Below, in pieces: positions 11,106-21,625 of a stretch of DNA of 64,000 nt. Under the pieces are notes generated by a model. That model saw nothing but the letters and a program-made list of their open reading frames with translations. It was not told where the DNA came from and did no database searches. The position numbers and the translations under genes were made by a program. How positions within the stretch are numbered: the first letter of the stretch is position 1; every line of letters starts with the position of its first letter. This DNA comes from Janthinobacterium agaricidamnosum (GTDB taxonomy: Bacteria; Pseudomonadota; Gammaproteobacteria; Burkholderiales; Burkholderiaceae_D), in the NCBI RefSeq assembly GCF_003667705.1, contig NZ_CP033019.1, forward strand, positions 4,030,001-4,094,000, in the 5' to 3' direction.

Positions 11106-11296
11106 GGTAAGGCCCGTATTCTACTCTGCTTTGCCGCTAAAGTTAATGCACAAATGCATCAAAACACAGATAAAAACGATAAATTTTTACATCTTCCAGC
11201 GCGTCACGATTTTTTCCTGCCGCACTGCTAAAACATTGAGCAATAATCTGCCCGTAATGAGAATTACTCTCGATGAGGTATCGAGTTGCTACAGAA

Positions 11297-11701
11297 TTAC
11301 TTCGGAATCGCGCCTGCCGGGGTGCTGGCAACCGGTGCCGCCGCCGCTGGAGCGCTGGCCGCCGGGGCTGCCGCAGGTACCGTTGTCGGGATCGCGCCCG
11401 CGCCGGTGACCGGCACTGGCTTGACGACTTTGTCCATCACGCCGCCGCCCACCGTGGTGGCGCGCTGATTGGCCATCAGCGACAGGGCCAGCGTGGCGCC
11501 GAAAAAGATCGCGGCGGCAACGCCGGTCGATTTCGACATGAAGTTCGACGAACCCGTCGCACCGAACAGGCTGCCCGAGGCGCCCGAACCGAAGGCGGCA
11601 CCCATGTCGGCGCCCTTGCCGTGCTGCAGCAACACCAGCGCGATAATCGACAATGCCGAAATAACCTGTACTACCACTACCAGATTGAACATCATGTTCA
11701 T
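11297..11701 (-). CDS. secG: preprotein translocase subunit SecG
   Basis: Small inner-membrane subunit that assists the SecYEG channel. Two hydrophobic helices (about residues 4-22 and 58-77) flank the family segment LLQHGKGADMGAAFGSG. At 134 residues it is longer than enterobacterial SecG because of an Ala/Pro-rich C-terminal tail of about 45 residues. Two ATG codons (MNM) are possible starts two codons apart. It lies 28 bases downstream of tpiA. Confidence 0.95.
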   Translation of the reverse strand: MNMMFNLVVVVQVISALSIIALVLLQHGKGADMGAAFGSGASGSLFGATGSSNFMSKSTGVAAAIFFGATLALSLMANQRATTVGGGVMDKVVKPVPVTGAGAIPTTVPAAAPAASAPAAAAPVASTPAGAIPK

Positions 11702-11729
11702 TGCAATTCCATTCTTAGTTTAAATTAAT

Positions 11730-12479
11730 TCAATCGGCGGCGTGAATAATCGCCAGGAAATCCGCCGCCTTCAATGCTGCTCCACCGATCAGACCGCCAT
11801 CGATATCCGGCATCGCCATCAATTCTTTTGCGTTCTCCGGCTTCATGCTGCCGCCGTACAGGATCTGCACGCCGGCGGCCGCTACCGCATTCTTTTCTGC
11901 CAGCTGGGCGCGCAATACCTGATGCACGTCCTGCGCCATCTGCGGCGTGGCCGTCTTTCCCGTGCCGATGGCCCAGACCGGCTCGTAGGCCAGCACCAGT
12001 TTCGCCACGTCGTCGGCGGAAATGGCCGCCAGCACGGCACCCAGCTGCTGCGCCACGACCGCGTCGGTCTGGCCCGCTTCGCGCTGCGCCAGCGTCTCGC
12101 CGATGCAGACGATAGGCGTGATGCCTGCCGCCAGCGCTGCAACCGTCTTGGCCGCCACTTGCGCATCGTTCTCGCCATGGTAGGCGCGACGCTCGGAATG
12201 CCCGATCACCACATAGCCGCAGCCGAAATCCTGCAGCATGGCGGCCGAGATTTCGCCAGTGTAGGCGCCGCTGGCGTGCGCGGACACATCCTGCGCGCCC
12301 CAGCCCAGCGCCGTGCCTGCCAATTGCGCCTGGCACTGCGCCAGATACGGCGCAGGCACACAGACGGCGCTGGCGGCGCCAGAAGCAGCCAGGCCAGCAA
12401 CTATTTCAGACAATAACACCGCGTTCGAGGTGCGACTGCCGTTCATTTTCCAATTTCCGACGACGAGTTTGCGACGCAT
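11730..12479 (-). CDS. tpiA: triosephosphate isomerase
   Basis: Interconverts dihydroxyacetone phosphate and glyceraldehyde 3-phosphate in glycolysis and gluconeogenesis. The 249-residue TIM barrel shows the substrate lysine in NWKMNG (about residue 13), the catalytic histidine in VIGHSERR, the catalytic glutamate in [12 protein letters not shown] with the mobile loop, and the phosphate-binding [11 protein letters not shown]. It probably forms a transcription unit with secG. Confidence 0.98.
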   Translation of the reverse strand: MRRKLVVGNWKMNGSRTSNAVLLSEIVAGLAASGAASAVCVPAPYLAQCQAQLAGTALGWGAQDVSAHASGAYTGEISAAMLQDFGCGYVVIGHSERRAYHGENDAQVAAKTVAALAAGITPIVCIGETLAQREAGQTDAVVAQQLGAVLAAISADDVAKLVLAYEPVWAIGTGKTATPQMAQDVHQVLRAQLAEKNAVAAAGVQILYGGSMKPENAKELMAMPDIDGGLIGGAALKAADFLAIIHAAD

Positions 12480-12552
12480 AGTAGCCTAAATTCTTAATAA
12501 CCCGTCATTCTAACTCCGGCACCGATGCCGGTCAAACAGGCAGTGCCCCGTT

Positions 12553-13533
12553 TCAGGCAACTTGCAACATGATCTTGCCCACGTGCGTACTCGCTTCCAT
12601 CAAGGCATGCGCCTCGTTGGCCTTTTCCAACGGGAAAGTTTGATAGATCACGGGCTTGATCTTGCCCGCCTCGATCAGCGGCCAGACGGTCGTGCGCAGG
12701 TGGTGCGCGATGGCCGCCTTGAAGACGACGGAACGGGGGCGCAAGGTGGAACCTGTCACTGTCAGGCGACGGCGCAGCAAGGCGCCCAGGTCCAGTTCCG
12801 CCTTGGTGCCGCCCTGCACGGCGATCAGGCCGATGCGGCCATCATCGGCCAGGCAGTCGATTTCGCGCGGCAGGTAGTCGCCGCCCACCATGTCGAGGAT
12901 GACGTCGACGCCTTTGCCATCGGTCAATTCCTTGACGACGGCGACGAAATCCTCCGTGCGGTAATTGATACCGCGTTCGGCGCCCAGCGCCTCGCAGGCG
13001 CGCGCCTTCTCGTCGCTGCCCGCCGTGGCAAACACGCGGTGGCCGAGCGCGGCCGCCAACTGAATGGCCGCCACGCCGATGCCGGACGTGCCGCCCTGCA
13101 CCAATAACGTTTCGCCATCGGCCAGCGCGCAGCGGTCGAACACATTGCTCCAGACGGTAAAGAAGTTTTCCGGCAGGGACGCGCCTTCCAGCGCCGTCAA
13201 GCCTTTCGGCAAGGGCAGGCACTGGCCGGCGGGTGCGGCGCAGTATTCGGCATAGCCGCCGCCCTGCACCAGCGCGCAGACGAGGTCGCCCTTCTTGAAT
13301 GCCGTGTTGGTGAAATCGCCATCGACGACTTCGCCCGCCACTTCCAGGCCCGGCAAGTCGGAGGCGCCCGCAGGCGGCGCATACTTGCCCAGGCGCTGCA
13401 GCACGTCGGGGCGGTTGATGCCGGCCGCATGCACCTTGATCAACAGTTCGCCCGCCTTATATTGCGGCGTGGGACGTTCGGCGATCTGCAAAACGTCGGC
13501 GGGACCTGGCTGGCTGATGGCAACTGCACGCAT
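12553..13533 (-). CDS. NAD(P)H-quinone oxidoreductase, zinc-independent MDR family
   Basis: A 326-residue medium-chain dehydrogenase/reductase of the zeta-crystallin/PIG3 type, likely cytoplasmic and reducing quinones or enones with NADPH. The N-terminal GroES-like domain contains the family segment HAAGINRPDVLQR. The Rossmann domain begins with VQGGTSGIGVAAIQLA near residue 143. I see no catalytic or structural zinc cysteine cluster, as expected for this group. It sits 73 bases upstream of tpiA on the same strand. Confidence 0.88.
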   Translation of the reverse strand: MRAVAISQPGPADVLQIAERPTPQYKAGELLIKVHAAGINRPDVLQRLGKYAPPAGASDLPGLEVAGEVVDGDFTNTAFKKGDLVCALVQGGGYAEYCAAPAGQCLPLPKGLTALEGASLPENFFTVWSNVFDRCALADGETLLVQGGTSGIGVAAIQLAAALGHRVFATAGSDEKARACEALGAERGINYRTEDFVAVVKELTDGKGVDVILDMVGGDYLPREIDCLADDGRIGLIAVQGGTKAELDLGALLRRRLTVTGSTLRPRSVVFKAAIAHHLRTTVWPLIEAGKIKPVIYQTFPLEKANEAHALMEASTHVGKIMLQVA

Positions 13534-13606
13534 GGCGGGACTCTTTCAAGGGAAAACGGCGATTGTACGCCAAGCCGTCCACCCTTGCAGGCCGCTACAT
13601 GGCCTC

Positions 13607-14215
13607 TCAGCCACCGCCCGTTTTCGACTGGCGCGGCAAGGGCGTGCCCGGCTTCCATTGGGCCGACAGGGCCTGCCCTTCCTCGACCTGCTCATGCGTC
13701 ATCTTGCGCACCACGGCGGCGCGCTGGTCGGCCGCATTCGCGTTGCCATTCGCGGCCGCCAGGTTCCACAGCATGTAGGCGATGACATTGTCCTGCTGCA
13801 CGCCGCCCATGTGATAGCGGTACATCAGGCCCAGCACCTGCTGCGCCTCGGCATGGTTCTGCTCGGCCGCCTTGCGGAACCAGCCGACGGCCTGCTTGTG
13901 GTCCTGCAGCACGGCGTTGCCCGTGTAATACATGGCGCCCACCACGTACTGGGCGTCGGCCTTGCCCTGCTCGGCCGCCTTGCGGTGCCAGAACATGGCT
14001 TGCTTGTAATCCTGCGGCAAGCCCCGCCCCATGTAATACATCAAACCCAGCAAATGCTGGGCATCGGCATTGCCGGTCTTAGCAAGGGGCAATATTTCTT
14101 TGTAAGCCAGCGCGTAATTCTTGTTGTTGTAGGCGCTGGCGCCTTCGGCGAAGCCGGCCCGCGCGGGTAGCTGTATCGTCAACAGCATGAGTAATGTAAT
14201 GATCAGTTTTTTCAT
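13607..14215 (-). CDS. exported Sel1-repeat protein
   Basis: A 202-residue protein with an N-terminal signal peptide (MKKLIITLLMLLTIQLPARA) and at least three Sel1-type repeats, seen as A-QHLLGLMYYMGRGLPQD, AQYVVGAMYYTGNAVLQD and AQQVLGLMYRYHMGGVQQD. Such repeats form alpha-solenoids that bind partner proteins; no enzyme motif is present. The tail is charged and ends in a Gly/Pro-rich segment. Likely periplasmic; partner unknown. Confidence 0.85.
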   Translation of the reverse strand: MKKLIITLLMLLTIQLPARAGFAEGASAYNNKNYALAYKEILPLAKTGNADAQHLLGLMYYMGRGLPQDYKQAMFWHRKAAEQGKADAQYVVGAMYYTGNAVLQDHKQAVGWFRKAAEQNHAEAQQVLGLMYRYHMGGVQQDNVIAYMLWNLAAANGNANAADQRAAVVRKMTHEQVEEGQALSAQWKPGTPLPRQSKTGGG

Positions 14216-14277
14216 CGGAATGGGATGTGGTCTGACAACTTATTCTTGTCCTGCAGAAGGCCTGCGGCAGGATGCTT

Positions 14278-15039
14278 TTACTTCCAGCTAACTTTGCCCA
14301 GGCCCTCGACGCTGACATCGCGATTGGCCGGCTTGCCGTACACCACCACCGAACCGAGTCCGCTCAGGTTCAGCTTGGCATTCGTATGGGCATTCACCGT
14401 AGCATTACCCAGGCCGCTCAATTCCAGGTTGACGGCATCGACTTCGAACTGCTGCGCGTTCAGGCTGCCCAGGCCGCCCAGGCTCGCTTTCAGCAGGCGT
14501 CCGCGTCCGCCCAGCACCACGGAACCGGCGCCCTGCAAGTCCAGCTCCGCGCGCTCATTGTTGCCGATCCACAGCTGCATGCTGCCCACGCCGCCCAGGC
14601 TGGCATTGAGCTTGCGGTAGTCGCCCACCAGCTTGATGCTGCCCGCCCCTTCCAGCGACAAGGTCAGCTCCTCGCCCTTGAAACCCGTGATGTCGGTGCT
14701 GCCGAAGCCTTCCGAGCTCAGTTCGCGCAGGTTCGGCAAGACCAGGTCGGCGCGGATCGACGAAGGGCCGAGCTTGAAGCCGCGCACTTCCGTTTCGATG
14801 TGCAGGGTGTCGCCGCTTTGCGCCGTGCTGACATCGGCGATGTAGCGCTTGTCGGCCGTGATGCTCAGAGAAGGCACGTTGCCCTGGCGGATGCGCACCT
14901 CCATCACGCCGTCGAGCTTGACCCGCACCACGCGGGCGTCGACGTTGCGCATTTCCAGCAAGCGGGTCTCTGCGGCCACGCCGCGCACCAGGCCCAGTGT
15001 CGCCAGGAACAGCAGCGCCAGTTGCAGTATCTTTTTCAT
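14278..15039 (-). CDS. GIN-domain (DUF2807) exported protein
   Basis: A 253-residue secreted protein starting at the ATG at 15039 (MKKILQLALLFLATLGLV), which gives a clean signal peptide; the frame open to 15144 adds only a basic stretch. The mature part matches the head GIN-domain family, with beta-helix-like repeats of the form hydrophobic-x-G-x-GS (GAGSIKLVG, GVGSMQLWIG, GAGSVVLGG, GLGSLNAQ, GLGSVVVYG). Function is unknown, probably periplasmic or outer-membrane attached. The same-strand Sel1 gene follows 62 bases downstream. Confidence 0.85.
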   Translation of the reverse strand: MKKILQLALLFLATLGLVRGVAAETRLLEMRNVDARVVRVKLDGVMEVRIRQGNVPSLSITADKRYIADVSTAQSGDTLHIETEVRGFKLGPSSIRADLVLPNLRELSSEGFGSTDITGFKGEELTLSLEGAGSIKLVGDYRKLNASLGGVGSMQLWIGNNERAELDLQGAGSVVLGGRGRLLKASLGGLGSLNAQQFEVDAVNLELSGLGNATVNAHTNAKLNLSGLGSVVVYGKPANRDVSVEGLGKVSWK

Positions 15040-15148
15040 GTAGTGCATCCTCGGTATCTTGTTTTTATGTCTTGCGGCGCCCGCGTCGGGCGGCCGGCAT
15101 TGCATCGCGCCTTGCACTCTAGCAGCGCGGAAAATGACTGGCAATCAA

Positions 15149-15358
15149 TTATGCGAAACGGGCTTTTTCGGCCGCGTTCAGGCGCTTGGCCTTGACGACC
15201 ACCACTTGCATGGCAGCCTTGTTTGCTGGCGCAGCCACGGTGGCCGTGGAACTGGCCACTTGCAGGGCCGGGGCGGCCGGAGCGATGGCGTAGCAGCCGG
15301 CGCCGAGCACGATGGCGGCGGCAACGGCGATGATTTCCATGTTTTTAGCGACGTTCAT
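15149..15358 (-). CDS. small exported or membrane protein, unknown
   Basis: A 69-residue protein from the ATG at 15358 (MNVAKNMEIIAVAAAI), with a good ribosome binding site (GAGGAGAAC) just upstream. A hydrophobic segment of about 20 residues near the start ends in LGAGCYA and could be a signal sequence or anchor. The C-terminal part holds a short valine run and basic residues (MQVVVVKAKRL). No recognised domain. The strong ribosome binding site makes it likely real. Confidence 0.65.
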   Translation of the reverse strand: MNVAKNMEIIAVAAAIVLGAGCYAIAPAAPALQVASSTATVAAPANKAAMQVVVVKAKRLNAAEKARFA

Positions 15359-15512
15359 GTTGTTCTCCTCGGGGGTCTGGCAGTGGGCTTGCGGTATGGT
15401 GTCACTATAGCCATACCGCCCCCGCCAGACACGCCGATTGCGACGAACTGCGCTTTTGGCAGGCTGGCCTGACAAAAACGCGGATGAACGCGCAGATCGC
15501 TACGCTTGCAGC

Positions 15513-17459
15513 TTAAAACTCTTCCCACTCGTCGGCGCCGGACTTGGCCGCCTTGACGGGCTTGGCCGGCGACAGCGCGCGGGCCGGAGCGCGCGGCGCT
15601 GGCGCGACCGGCTTCGCCTTGAGGCGCGCCACCGGTGCGGATGCCGCAGCAGGGCCAGCATCGCCCAGGCGGAACATACCGACGGCTTGCGCCAGGTCCA
15701 CGGCCTGCTCCTGCAGGCTTTCCGCAGCGGCCGCCGCTTGCTCGACGAGGGCAGCGTTTTGCTGCGTCATGGTGTCCATGTGCGTGACGGCCGTATTGAT
15801 CTCGCCGATGCCGGCGCTCTGTTCGCGGCTGGCCACCGTGATCTCGCTCATGATGGTCGTCAGTTGCTGCACCGAGGCCACCACCTGGTCCATGGTCTGG
15901 CCCGCTTCATTGACGAGGCGGCCGCCCGCATCGACCTTCTCCACCGAATCGCCGATCAATTCCTTGATTTCCTTCGCCGCGCCAGCGGAGCGTTGCGCCA
16001 GGTTGCGCACTTCGGACGCGACCACGGCAAAGCCCCTGCCCTGCTCGCCCGCGCGCGCCGCCTCGACGGCCGCGTTCAGGGCCAGGATATTCGTCTGGAA
16101 GGCGATGCCGTCGATCACGCCGATAATGTCGACGATCTTGCGCGAGCTTTCCTGGATGCCTGCCATGGTGCCCACCACCTGCTGCACCACGCGGCCGCCC
16201 TTGGCCGCCACTTCCGAAGCGGACACGGCCAGCTCGTTGGCCGCATGCGCGTTTTCCGCATTCTGCTTGACGGTCGAGGTCAGCTCATCCATCGAGCTGG
16301 CTGTTTCCTCCAGCGCGCCCGCCTGCGCTTCCGTGCGCGAGGACAGGTCGGCATTGCCGGCGGCAATATCGGCCGATTCGCTGCGCACCAGGGTGCTGAT
16401 GCTGCGGATCTGTACCAGCACGGTGGCGATCTTTTCGACGAACAAATTAAAGGCCTTGGCGATCTGCGCCAGCTCGTCCGAACCTTCCGCGTCGAGGCGG
16501 CTGGTCAGGTCGCCGTCGCCCGTGGCGATCGCTTCCATCGCATCACGGACCAGACCGAGGCGGCGCAAGGCGCGCGCGACCAGCACGCTCAAGACGGTGG
16601 CGGCCAGGGCCAGCACCAGCAAGGCCGTCAGGACCGAGGCGCGCAGCATGGAAGTCAATGCCTGCGTCGCTTCCGCCCGGTCGAGCACGGTAGCCAGCAG
16701 CCAGTCGCTGCCTGGCACTTTACTCACATGCAAGATGCCGTTACGGTCGCCCAGGCGGATGGCGGCGCCGTCGCCGCTCTTTTCGATATCGGCCAGCGCC
16801 TGCGCGCTCAGGCCCGGGTCGAGCTCGGCCAGCGGCTTCAGGGTCAGCTTGCCGTCCGGGTGGGCGATGATCTTGCCGCCGCCGTCGACAAGGAAGGCGT
16901 AGCTGGATGCCGTCGGCTTGATCGAGGCGACGTTTTGCACGACAGCATCCATCATCACATCGGCCGCCATCACGCCCGTCACGCTGCCCTTGCCGCCCAG
17001 CGGCTCGGCAAACGTCACCACCAGCTTGCCCGTGCTGGCGCCGATATACGGCGCCGTGATGATGGGGCCGCCCACCTCGGACGCCAGCTTGTACCAGGGC
17101 CGTGCCGTGGGATCGTAGTCGGCGGCGCGCTTGCGCTCCTGCGAAAAGACGGCGTGCTTGTCGGCAAAGCCGATATACGCCATGTCGAACGTGCCTGCCT
17201 GCTCGGCCGCCTTCAGCGCCGGCAAGGGATCGGCCGCCGTGGCGCCCTGCTTGAGCGAGCCCACGACGGCTTGCTTGGAACGCAGCCATTCGGCGATGGC
17301 TTGCGCATGGCTGTGCGACAACTGCAGCATCTGCGTGTCGAGCGCGGCCAAGGTACTTGCGCGCGTCGTGAAGAAATTGGCGATGGCGACGGCCAGCATG
17401 GCCAGCACGACGATGGAAACGGCGATGGCGATCAGCCGCGCCTTAAGGGAGGACAACAT
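15513..17459 (-). CDS. methyl-accepting chemotaxis protein with Cache sensor
   Basis: Inner-membrane chemoreceptor of 648 residues. A transmembrane helix (about 7-28) precedes a periplasmic region of about 250 residues with Cache features ([19 protein letters not shown]), then a second helix near residues 283-306, a HAMP domain, and the signalling domain with hairpin tip around [20 protein letters not shown]. The last residues, DEWEEF, fit the xWxxF tether by which some receptors bind CheR/CheB. An Ala/Pro-rich linker precedes that tail. The ligand is unknown. The start has only a weak upstream GGATG. Confidence 0.93.
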   Translation of the reverse strand: MLSSLKARLIAIAVSIVVLAMLAVAIANFFTTRASTLAALDTQMLQLSHSHAQAIAEWLRSKQAVVGSLKQGATAADPLPALKAAEQAGTFDMAYIGFADKHAVFSQERKRAADYDPTARPWYKLASEVGGPIITAPYIGASTGKLVVTFAEPLGGKGSVTGVMAADVMMDAVVQNVASIKPTASSYAFLVDGGGKIIAHPDGKLTLKPLAELDPGLSAQALADIEKSGDGAAIRLGDRNGILHVSKVPGSDWLLATVLDRAEATQALTSMLRASVLTALLVLALAATVLSVLVARALRRLGLVRDAMEAIATGDGDLTSRLDAEGSDELAQIAKAFNLFVEKIATVLVQIRSISTLVRSESADIAAGNADLSSRTEAQAGALEETASSMDELTSTVKQNAENAHAANELAVSASEVAAKGGRVVQQVVGTMAGIQESSRKIVDIIGVIDGIAFQTNILALNAAVEAARAGEQGRGFAVVASEVRNLAQRSAGAAKEIKELIGDSVEKVDAGGRLVNEAGQTMDQVVASVQQLTTIMSEITVASREQSAGIGEINTAVTHMDTMTQQNAALVEQAAAAAESLQEQAVDLAQAVGMFRLGDAGPAAASAPVARLKAKPVAPAPRAPARALSPAKPVKAAKSGADEWEEF

Positions 17460-17602
17460 GGTGCATCCAATAAAAAAGAGAAAATCGGGAGGGATGCGCC
17501 ATGGTCAGGGAATAAGATTTTGTCGTCAAGCAATACCGACTCTCGATTACCCATAAACAACAATTGATACCTTATATTAAGCACACGATAATAAAATACC
17601 AA

Positions 17603-17899
17603 CTATATCTCGTCGCGCAGCTTGCGCAGGGCCGGCGATTCGCCGCCCGTCGCTTCGATGCGGAAGCGGGCAAACGCCTGCTCCAGCTCGGGGTACCGGC
17701 GCAAGCCGCCCTCCGTAAAATAGCGCCCGCCGGGGATATCGCCCCATGGCAGCGGTGCGCTCAAGGCGCCGCTGCCCGCCAGGGCCAGCAGCGGCTCGAG
17801 CGCGCTGCGCAGGTCGGCCACCTCGCCGTCGGCGCTCGCCAGGCGCGCCAGCAACTGCTCCAGTTCGGCGGCATGGGCTTGCAAACGCTGCTGATCCAT
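17603..17899 (-). CDS. small coiled-coil protein, unknown
   Basis: A 98-residue protein with no recognised domain. The N-terminal 45 residues are heptad-like and rich in Leu, Ala and Glu, suggesting a coiled coil; the rest includes LPWGDIPGGRYFTEGGL. A ribosome binding site (GAGGAGAAG) lies directly before the ATG at 17899. It begins nine bases after the upstream gene on the same strand, so the two are probably co-transcribed. Confidence 0.65.
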   Translation of the reverse strand: MDQQRLQAHAAELEQLLARLASADGEVADLRSALEPLLALAGSGALSAPLPWGDIPGGRYFTEGGLRRYPELEQAFARFRIEATGGESPALRKLRDEI

Positions 17900-17908
17900 C
17901 TTCTCTCC

Positions 17909-18604
17909 TCAATTCTTGATCGTGCCGATCAGCACGGGGGCCGACCACAAGCTGCGGTTGGGGAGCAAATACTGCTGCGCCCCGCCCTTGCGCCGCACCA
18001 GCCCGCCCAACTCTTCCGTCGGCGCGACCTGGCTGACGAACACGTTGACGGTGCCCTTGGGCATGATCTGATACACATCATACAGCGGCGCCTCGCTCTT
18101 CAAGGGCAAGCCGAAGCAGTCGGCCAGGGTGGCGCAGCGGCCCGATGCCAGCTGCAACTGCGCGCTGGTGGTGAAATATGGCGAATACGGCGACACATTC
18201 TGGCCATGCGGCACGATTTTTACCAGCGCGGCAGCCATGGGCTGCAGGTCCGGCAAGGTGCTGCCGGACGCGAGCTGCTCGACGGCCCGCGCATAGAGGG
18301 TGTCGGCCGAGGCGGCAGGATCGGCGGCGCGCAGTTCGCGCAAAAATTGCTGCCCTGGTCCGCTATCGAGATAGGAGTCGATAGCGTCCCGCGGCAAGCC
18401 CGCCGTCCTGAAGGTGCTGAGGTCATTGATTTCGCGCGCATGCACGGCGCGCAAGGCGTCGAGGTCTTGCGCCGGCATGGCCCCAGACGCGGCGGCGATG
18501 GGGATGGGCAGCGGCACCGGCGTGGGTGCGTTGTCCAGCTGCGCCCAGGCGCCGGGCGCGACGGCAAGCAGAAAGGCGGCGGCCAGCCCGCAGAATGTGC
18601 GCAT
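17909..18604 (-). CDS. exported protein, unknown
   Basis: A 231-residue protein with a clear signal peptide (MRTFCGLAAAFLLAVAPGAWA) and a Pro-rich start of the mature part. Only two cysteines occur in the mature region (SGRCATLADCFG), which could form a disulfide in the periplasm. I do not recognise the family. It is followed nine bases later by the small coiled-coil gene, which may be its partner. Confidence 0.7.
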   Translation of the reverse strand: MRTFCGLAAAFLLAVAPGAWAQLDNAPTPVPLPIPIAAASGAMPAQDLDALRAVHAREINDLSTFRTAGLPRDAIDSYLDSGPGQQFLRELRAADPAASADTLYARAVEQLASGSTLPDLQPMAAALVKIVPHGQNVSPYSPYFTTSAQLQLASGRCATLADCFGLPLKSEAPLYDVYQIMPKGTVNVFVSQVAPTEELGGLVRRKGGAQQYLLPNRSLWSAPVLIGTIKN

Positions 18605-18742
18605 GCTGCATCTCCTTGGAAGACTCGTTCGAGGGAAAATCCCACTTCGAATCTACAAGTCGCGGCAGCGGCCGATACGCGCAGGATCAATGCCGGTGCA
18701 CGCGTCGGCATACACCTTCGATACAGCGCAAACGCCGCGCAT

Positions 18743-18775
18743 AAAAAAACCGCCAGGGCTTGCGCGCTGGCGGTT
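18743..18775 (-). terminator. intrinsic terminator after pnp
   Basis: Minus strand: AACCGCCAG, a nine-base loop, then CTGGCGGTT running into seven T residues. The stem is perfect. It lies about 45 bases beyond the pnp stop and ends the rpsO-pnp unit. Confidence 0.88.
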
Positions 18776-18820
18776 GTTGAGCATGCGGCCGAGGCCGCAT
18801 TCAGGCGAACCCGAAGGAAA

Positions 18821-20938
18821 TTAAGCGGCTGGCGCTTCGTTGCCTTCGGCAGCTTTCATCGACAGCTTCAGGCGGCCGCGGTCGTCCGTTTCCAGCACTT
18901 TGACGCGGACCAGCTGGCCTTCTTTCAGATAGTCGGCCACGGCGTTGACGCGCTCGTTGGCGATCTGGCTGATGTGCAGCAAGCCGTCCTTGCCTGGCAT
19001 GACTTGCACGATGGCGCCGAAGTCCAGCAGTTTCAGCACGGTGCCTTCGTAGGTCTTGCCCACTTCGACGGAGGCCGTCAGTTCTTCGATGCGGCGCTTG
19101 GCTTCCTGGCCGGCGGCAGCATCGACGGAAGCGATGGTGACCACGCCTTCGTCGCTGATGTCGATCTGGGTGCCCGTCTCTTCGGTCAGCGCGCGGATCA
19201 CGGCGCCGCCCTTGCCGATCACGTCACGGATTTTTTCCGGGTTGATCTTGATGGTGATCAGACGCGGTGCGAAATCGGACAGTTCGGTTTTGACGTGCGG
19301 CATGGCTTTTTGCATTTCACCCAGGATGTGCTCGCGGCCTTCCTTGGCTTGCGCCAGTGCCACTTGCATGATTTCCTTGGTGATGCCCATGATCTTGATG
19401 TCCATCTGCAGTGCCGTGATACCGTTGCGGGTACCGGCTACCTTGAAGTCCATGTCGCCCAAGTGATCTTCGTCGCCCAGGATGTCGGACAGCACGGCAA
19501 ACTTGCCGCCTTCCTTGATCAGGCCCATGGCGATACCGGCCACGTGTTCTTTCATCGGCACGCCGGCGTCCATCAGTGCCAGGCAGCCGCCGCAGACCGA
19601 TGCCATCGACGAGGAACCGTTCGATTCCGTGATTTCCGACACCAGGCGCACCGAGTAGCTGAACTCTTCGGCTGCTGGCAGGGCGGCGATCAGCGCGCGC
19701 TTGGCCAGGCGGCCGTGGCCGATTTCGCGGCGCTTCGGCGTACCGACACGGCCCGTTTCGCCGGTGGCGAACGGAGGCATGTTGTAATGCAGCATGAACG
19801 AATCGGTGAACTCGCCCATCAGCGCATCGATCTTCTGGCTGTCGCGGGCGGTGCCCAACGTTGCCACGACCAGCGCCTGCGTTTCGCCGCGCGTAAACAG
19901 AGCCGAACCGTGGGTGCGTGGCAGCACGCTGGTGCGGATCGAGATAGGACGCACGGTGCGCGTGTCGCGGCCGTCGATGCGTGGCTCGCCGTCGAGGATT
20001 TGCGTACGCACGATTTTCGCTTCGATGTCGAACAGGATGTTGTTCACTTCAGCGCTGTCGATCGACGCGCCGCCGGCAGCAGCCGCTTCAGCCGACAGGT
20101 CGGCCAGCACTTCCGACGTCGCTGCTTTCAGCTTGGCCGTACGCTCTTGCTTGTCCTTGGTTTGATACGCATCATTGATCTTGGCGTTGGCGAAATGCGC
20201 GACGCGGGCGATCAGTGCTTCGTTTTTCGGCGCAGGCGCCCATTCCACTTCCGGCTTGCCGCCGTCACGCACCAGGTCGTGAATCGCGTCGATGACGACT
20301 TTCATCTGGTCGTGGCCGAAGACCACGGCGCCCAGCATGATTTCTTCGGACAGCTGTTTCGCTTCCGATTCGACCATCAGCACGGCCGTTTCGGTACCGG
20401 CGACCACCAGGTCCATTTCCGACGTTTTCAGTTGCTGGACGGTCGGGTTCAGGATGTACTGGCCGTTGGCGTAACCGACGCGCGCGGCGCCGATAGGACC
20501 GTTGAAAGGCACGCCCGACACGCACAGGGCGGCGGAGGCGCCGATCATGGCGGCGATGTCCGGATCGATTTCAGGGTTGACCGACAACACGTGAATGATG
20601 ACTTGCACTTCATTCAGGTAGCCTTCCGGGAACAGCGGACGGATAGGACGGTCGATCAGACGCGATGTCAGTGTTTCTTTTTCGGAAGGACGGCCTTCGC
20701 GCTTGAAAAAACCGCCCGGAATTTTACCGGCAGCATAGGTTTTTTCGACATAATCAACCGTCAAAGGGAAGAAATCCTGGCCTGGCTTGGCATCTTTGCG
20801 TGCCACCACCGTTGCCAGAACGACGGTATCTTCGATCGACACCAGCACTGCGCCGGATGCCTGACGCGCGATTTCGCCAGTTTCCAGGGTCACTTGATGT
20901 TGACCGTACTGGAAGGTTTTCGTAACTTTGTTAAACAT
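18821..20938 (-). CDS. pnp: polyribonucleotide nucleotidyltransferase
   Basis: Phosphorolytic 3'-5' exoribonuclease of mRNA decay, normally trimeric and cytoplasmic. The 705-residue protein has two RNase PH domains separated by a helical domain. A KH domain ([17 protein letters not shown], about residue 562) and a C-terminal S1 domain ([17 protein letters not shown]) follow. It lies downstream of rpsO, the usual arrangement. Length and domain order are normal. Confidence 0.98.
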   Translation of the reverse strand: MFNKVTKTFQYGQHQVTLETGEIARQASGAVLVSIEDTVVLATVVARKDAKPGQDFFPLTVDYVEKTYAAGKIPGGFFKREGRPSEKETLTSRLIDRPIRPLFPEGYLNEVQVIIHVLSVNPEIDPDIAAMIGASAALCVSGVPFNGPIGAARVGYANGQYILNPTVQQLKTSEMDLVVAGTETAVLMVESEAKQLSEEIMLGAVVFGHDQMKVVIDAIHDLVRDGGKPEVEWAPAPKNEALIARVAHFANAKINDAYQTKDKQERTAKLKAATSEVLADLSAEAAAAGGASIDSAEVNNILFDIEAKIVRTQILDGEPRIDGRDTRTVRPISIRTSVLPRTHGSALFTRGETQALVVATLGTARDSQKIDALMGEFTDSFMLHYNMPPFATGETGRVGTPKRREIGHGRLAKRALIAALPAAEEFSYSVRLVSEITESNGSSSMASVCGGCLALMDAGVPMKEHVAGIAMGLIKEGGKFAVLSDILGDEDHLGDMDFKVAGTRNGITALQMDIKIMGITKEIMQVALAQAKEGREHILGEMQKAMPHVKTELSDFAPRLITIKINPEKIRDVIGKGGAVIRALTEETGTQIDISDEGVVTIASVDAAAGQEAKRRIEELTASVEVGKTYEGTVLKLLDFGAIVQVMPGKDGLLHISQIANERVNAVADYLKEGQLVRVKVLETDDRGRLKLSMKAAEGNEAPAA

Positions 20939-21111
20939 GGGGTATCCCTTTTCTAATTGCCGACAGATTTTCAGGGGCTGTCGTTCACCTCACCACAGGC
21001 GGCGTAAAAATGCTGCCTTTACTTGTTACCACCTTTGCTACTTTACTTTTAAAACATGATATCGGTAGAGAATACTGTACTTCTCGACATAAATCCGGAA
21101 TTCAAATGACA

Positions 21112-21156
21112 AAATGCCCGCGTCAGCGAACTGGCGCAGGCATTTCTGTATAAACC
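21112..21156 (-). terminator. hairpin between rpsO and pnp
   Basis: Minus strand: AAATGCCTGCGCCAG, loop TTCG, then CTGACGCGGGCATTTT, a long stem with a UUCG-type tetraloop and a few mismatches, beginning 15 bases after the rpsO stop. The T tract is short (four). It may be a partial terminator or a processing site; in E. coli the rpsO-pnp gap carries both. Confidence 0.65.
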
Positions 21157-21170
21157 TTGTACGGCAAAAA

Positions 21171-21440
21171 TTACTTGCGCAGACCAAGTTTAGCGATCAG
21201 GTCGCGATAACGGGTAGCGTCTTTAGCCTTCAGGTAGGACAACAGGCTCTTACGACGGTTGACCATCATGATCAGGCCGCGGCGGGAGTGGTGATCTTTC
21301 GAGTGGGCTTTGAAGTGGCCGTTCAGTTCGTTGATGCGAGCTGTCAGCAGTGCAACTTGCACTTCAGGGGAGCCGGTGTCGTTTTGACCACGTGCGTTGT
21401 CCGCGATGATAGCGGCTTTGTTGATGTTTTCTACTGTCAT
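21171..21440 (-). CDS. rpsO: 30S ribosomal protein S15
   Basis: Primary 16S rRNA-binding protein of the small subunit, 89 residues from the ATG at 21440 ([12 protein letters not shown]), the normal length. The conserved segments [25 protein letters not shown] and [13 protein letters not shown] are all present. The open frame continues upstream to 21485 without family similarity. It precedes pnp on the same strand. Confidence 0.98.
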   Translation of the reverse strand: MTVENINKAAIIADNARGQNDTGSPEVQVALLTARINELNGHFKAHSKDHHSRRGLIMMVNRRKSLLSYLKAKDATRYRDLIAKLGLRK

Positions 21441-21625
21441 GATAAACCTTTCACATGCGGTGCACAGAGTCTGAACCCTATCCACCGTGAACTACGATTA
21501 TTAAAATACTGGTCTATGCTTCCAACCAGACGCGCAAGTATATCGGAAAAATGCCCGCCTGTATCCTGCCGTGCGCGCTTTTCTCGGTGCATGATAGGGT
21601 TTTCCTGCATTTCAGGAGGTCCAAC

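Noticed and set aside
14171..14185. second SOS-box candidate CTGT...ACAG inside the Sel1 gene
   Set aside because: Spacing is seven bases and it lies within the coding region.
17564..20956. 1130-codon open frame on the plus strand opposite pnp
   Set aside because: Composition is Arg/His/Gln-rich with no family similarity, and it mirrors the codon phase of pnp; typical antisense shadow in GC-rich DNA.
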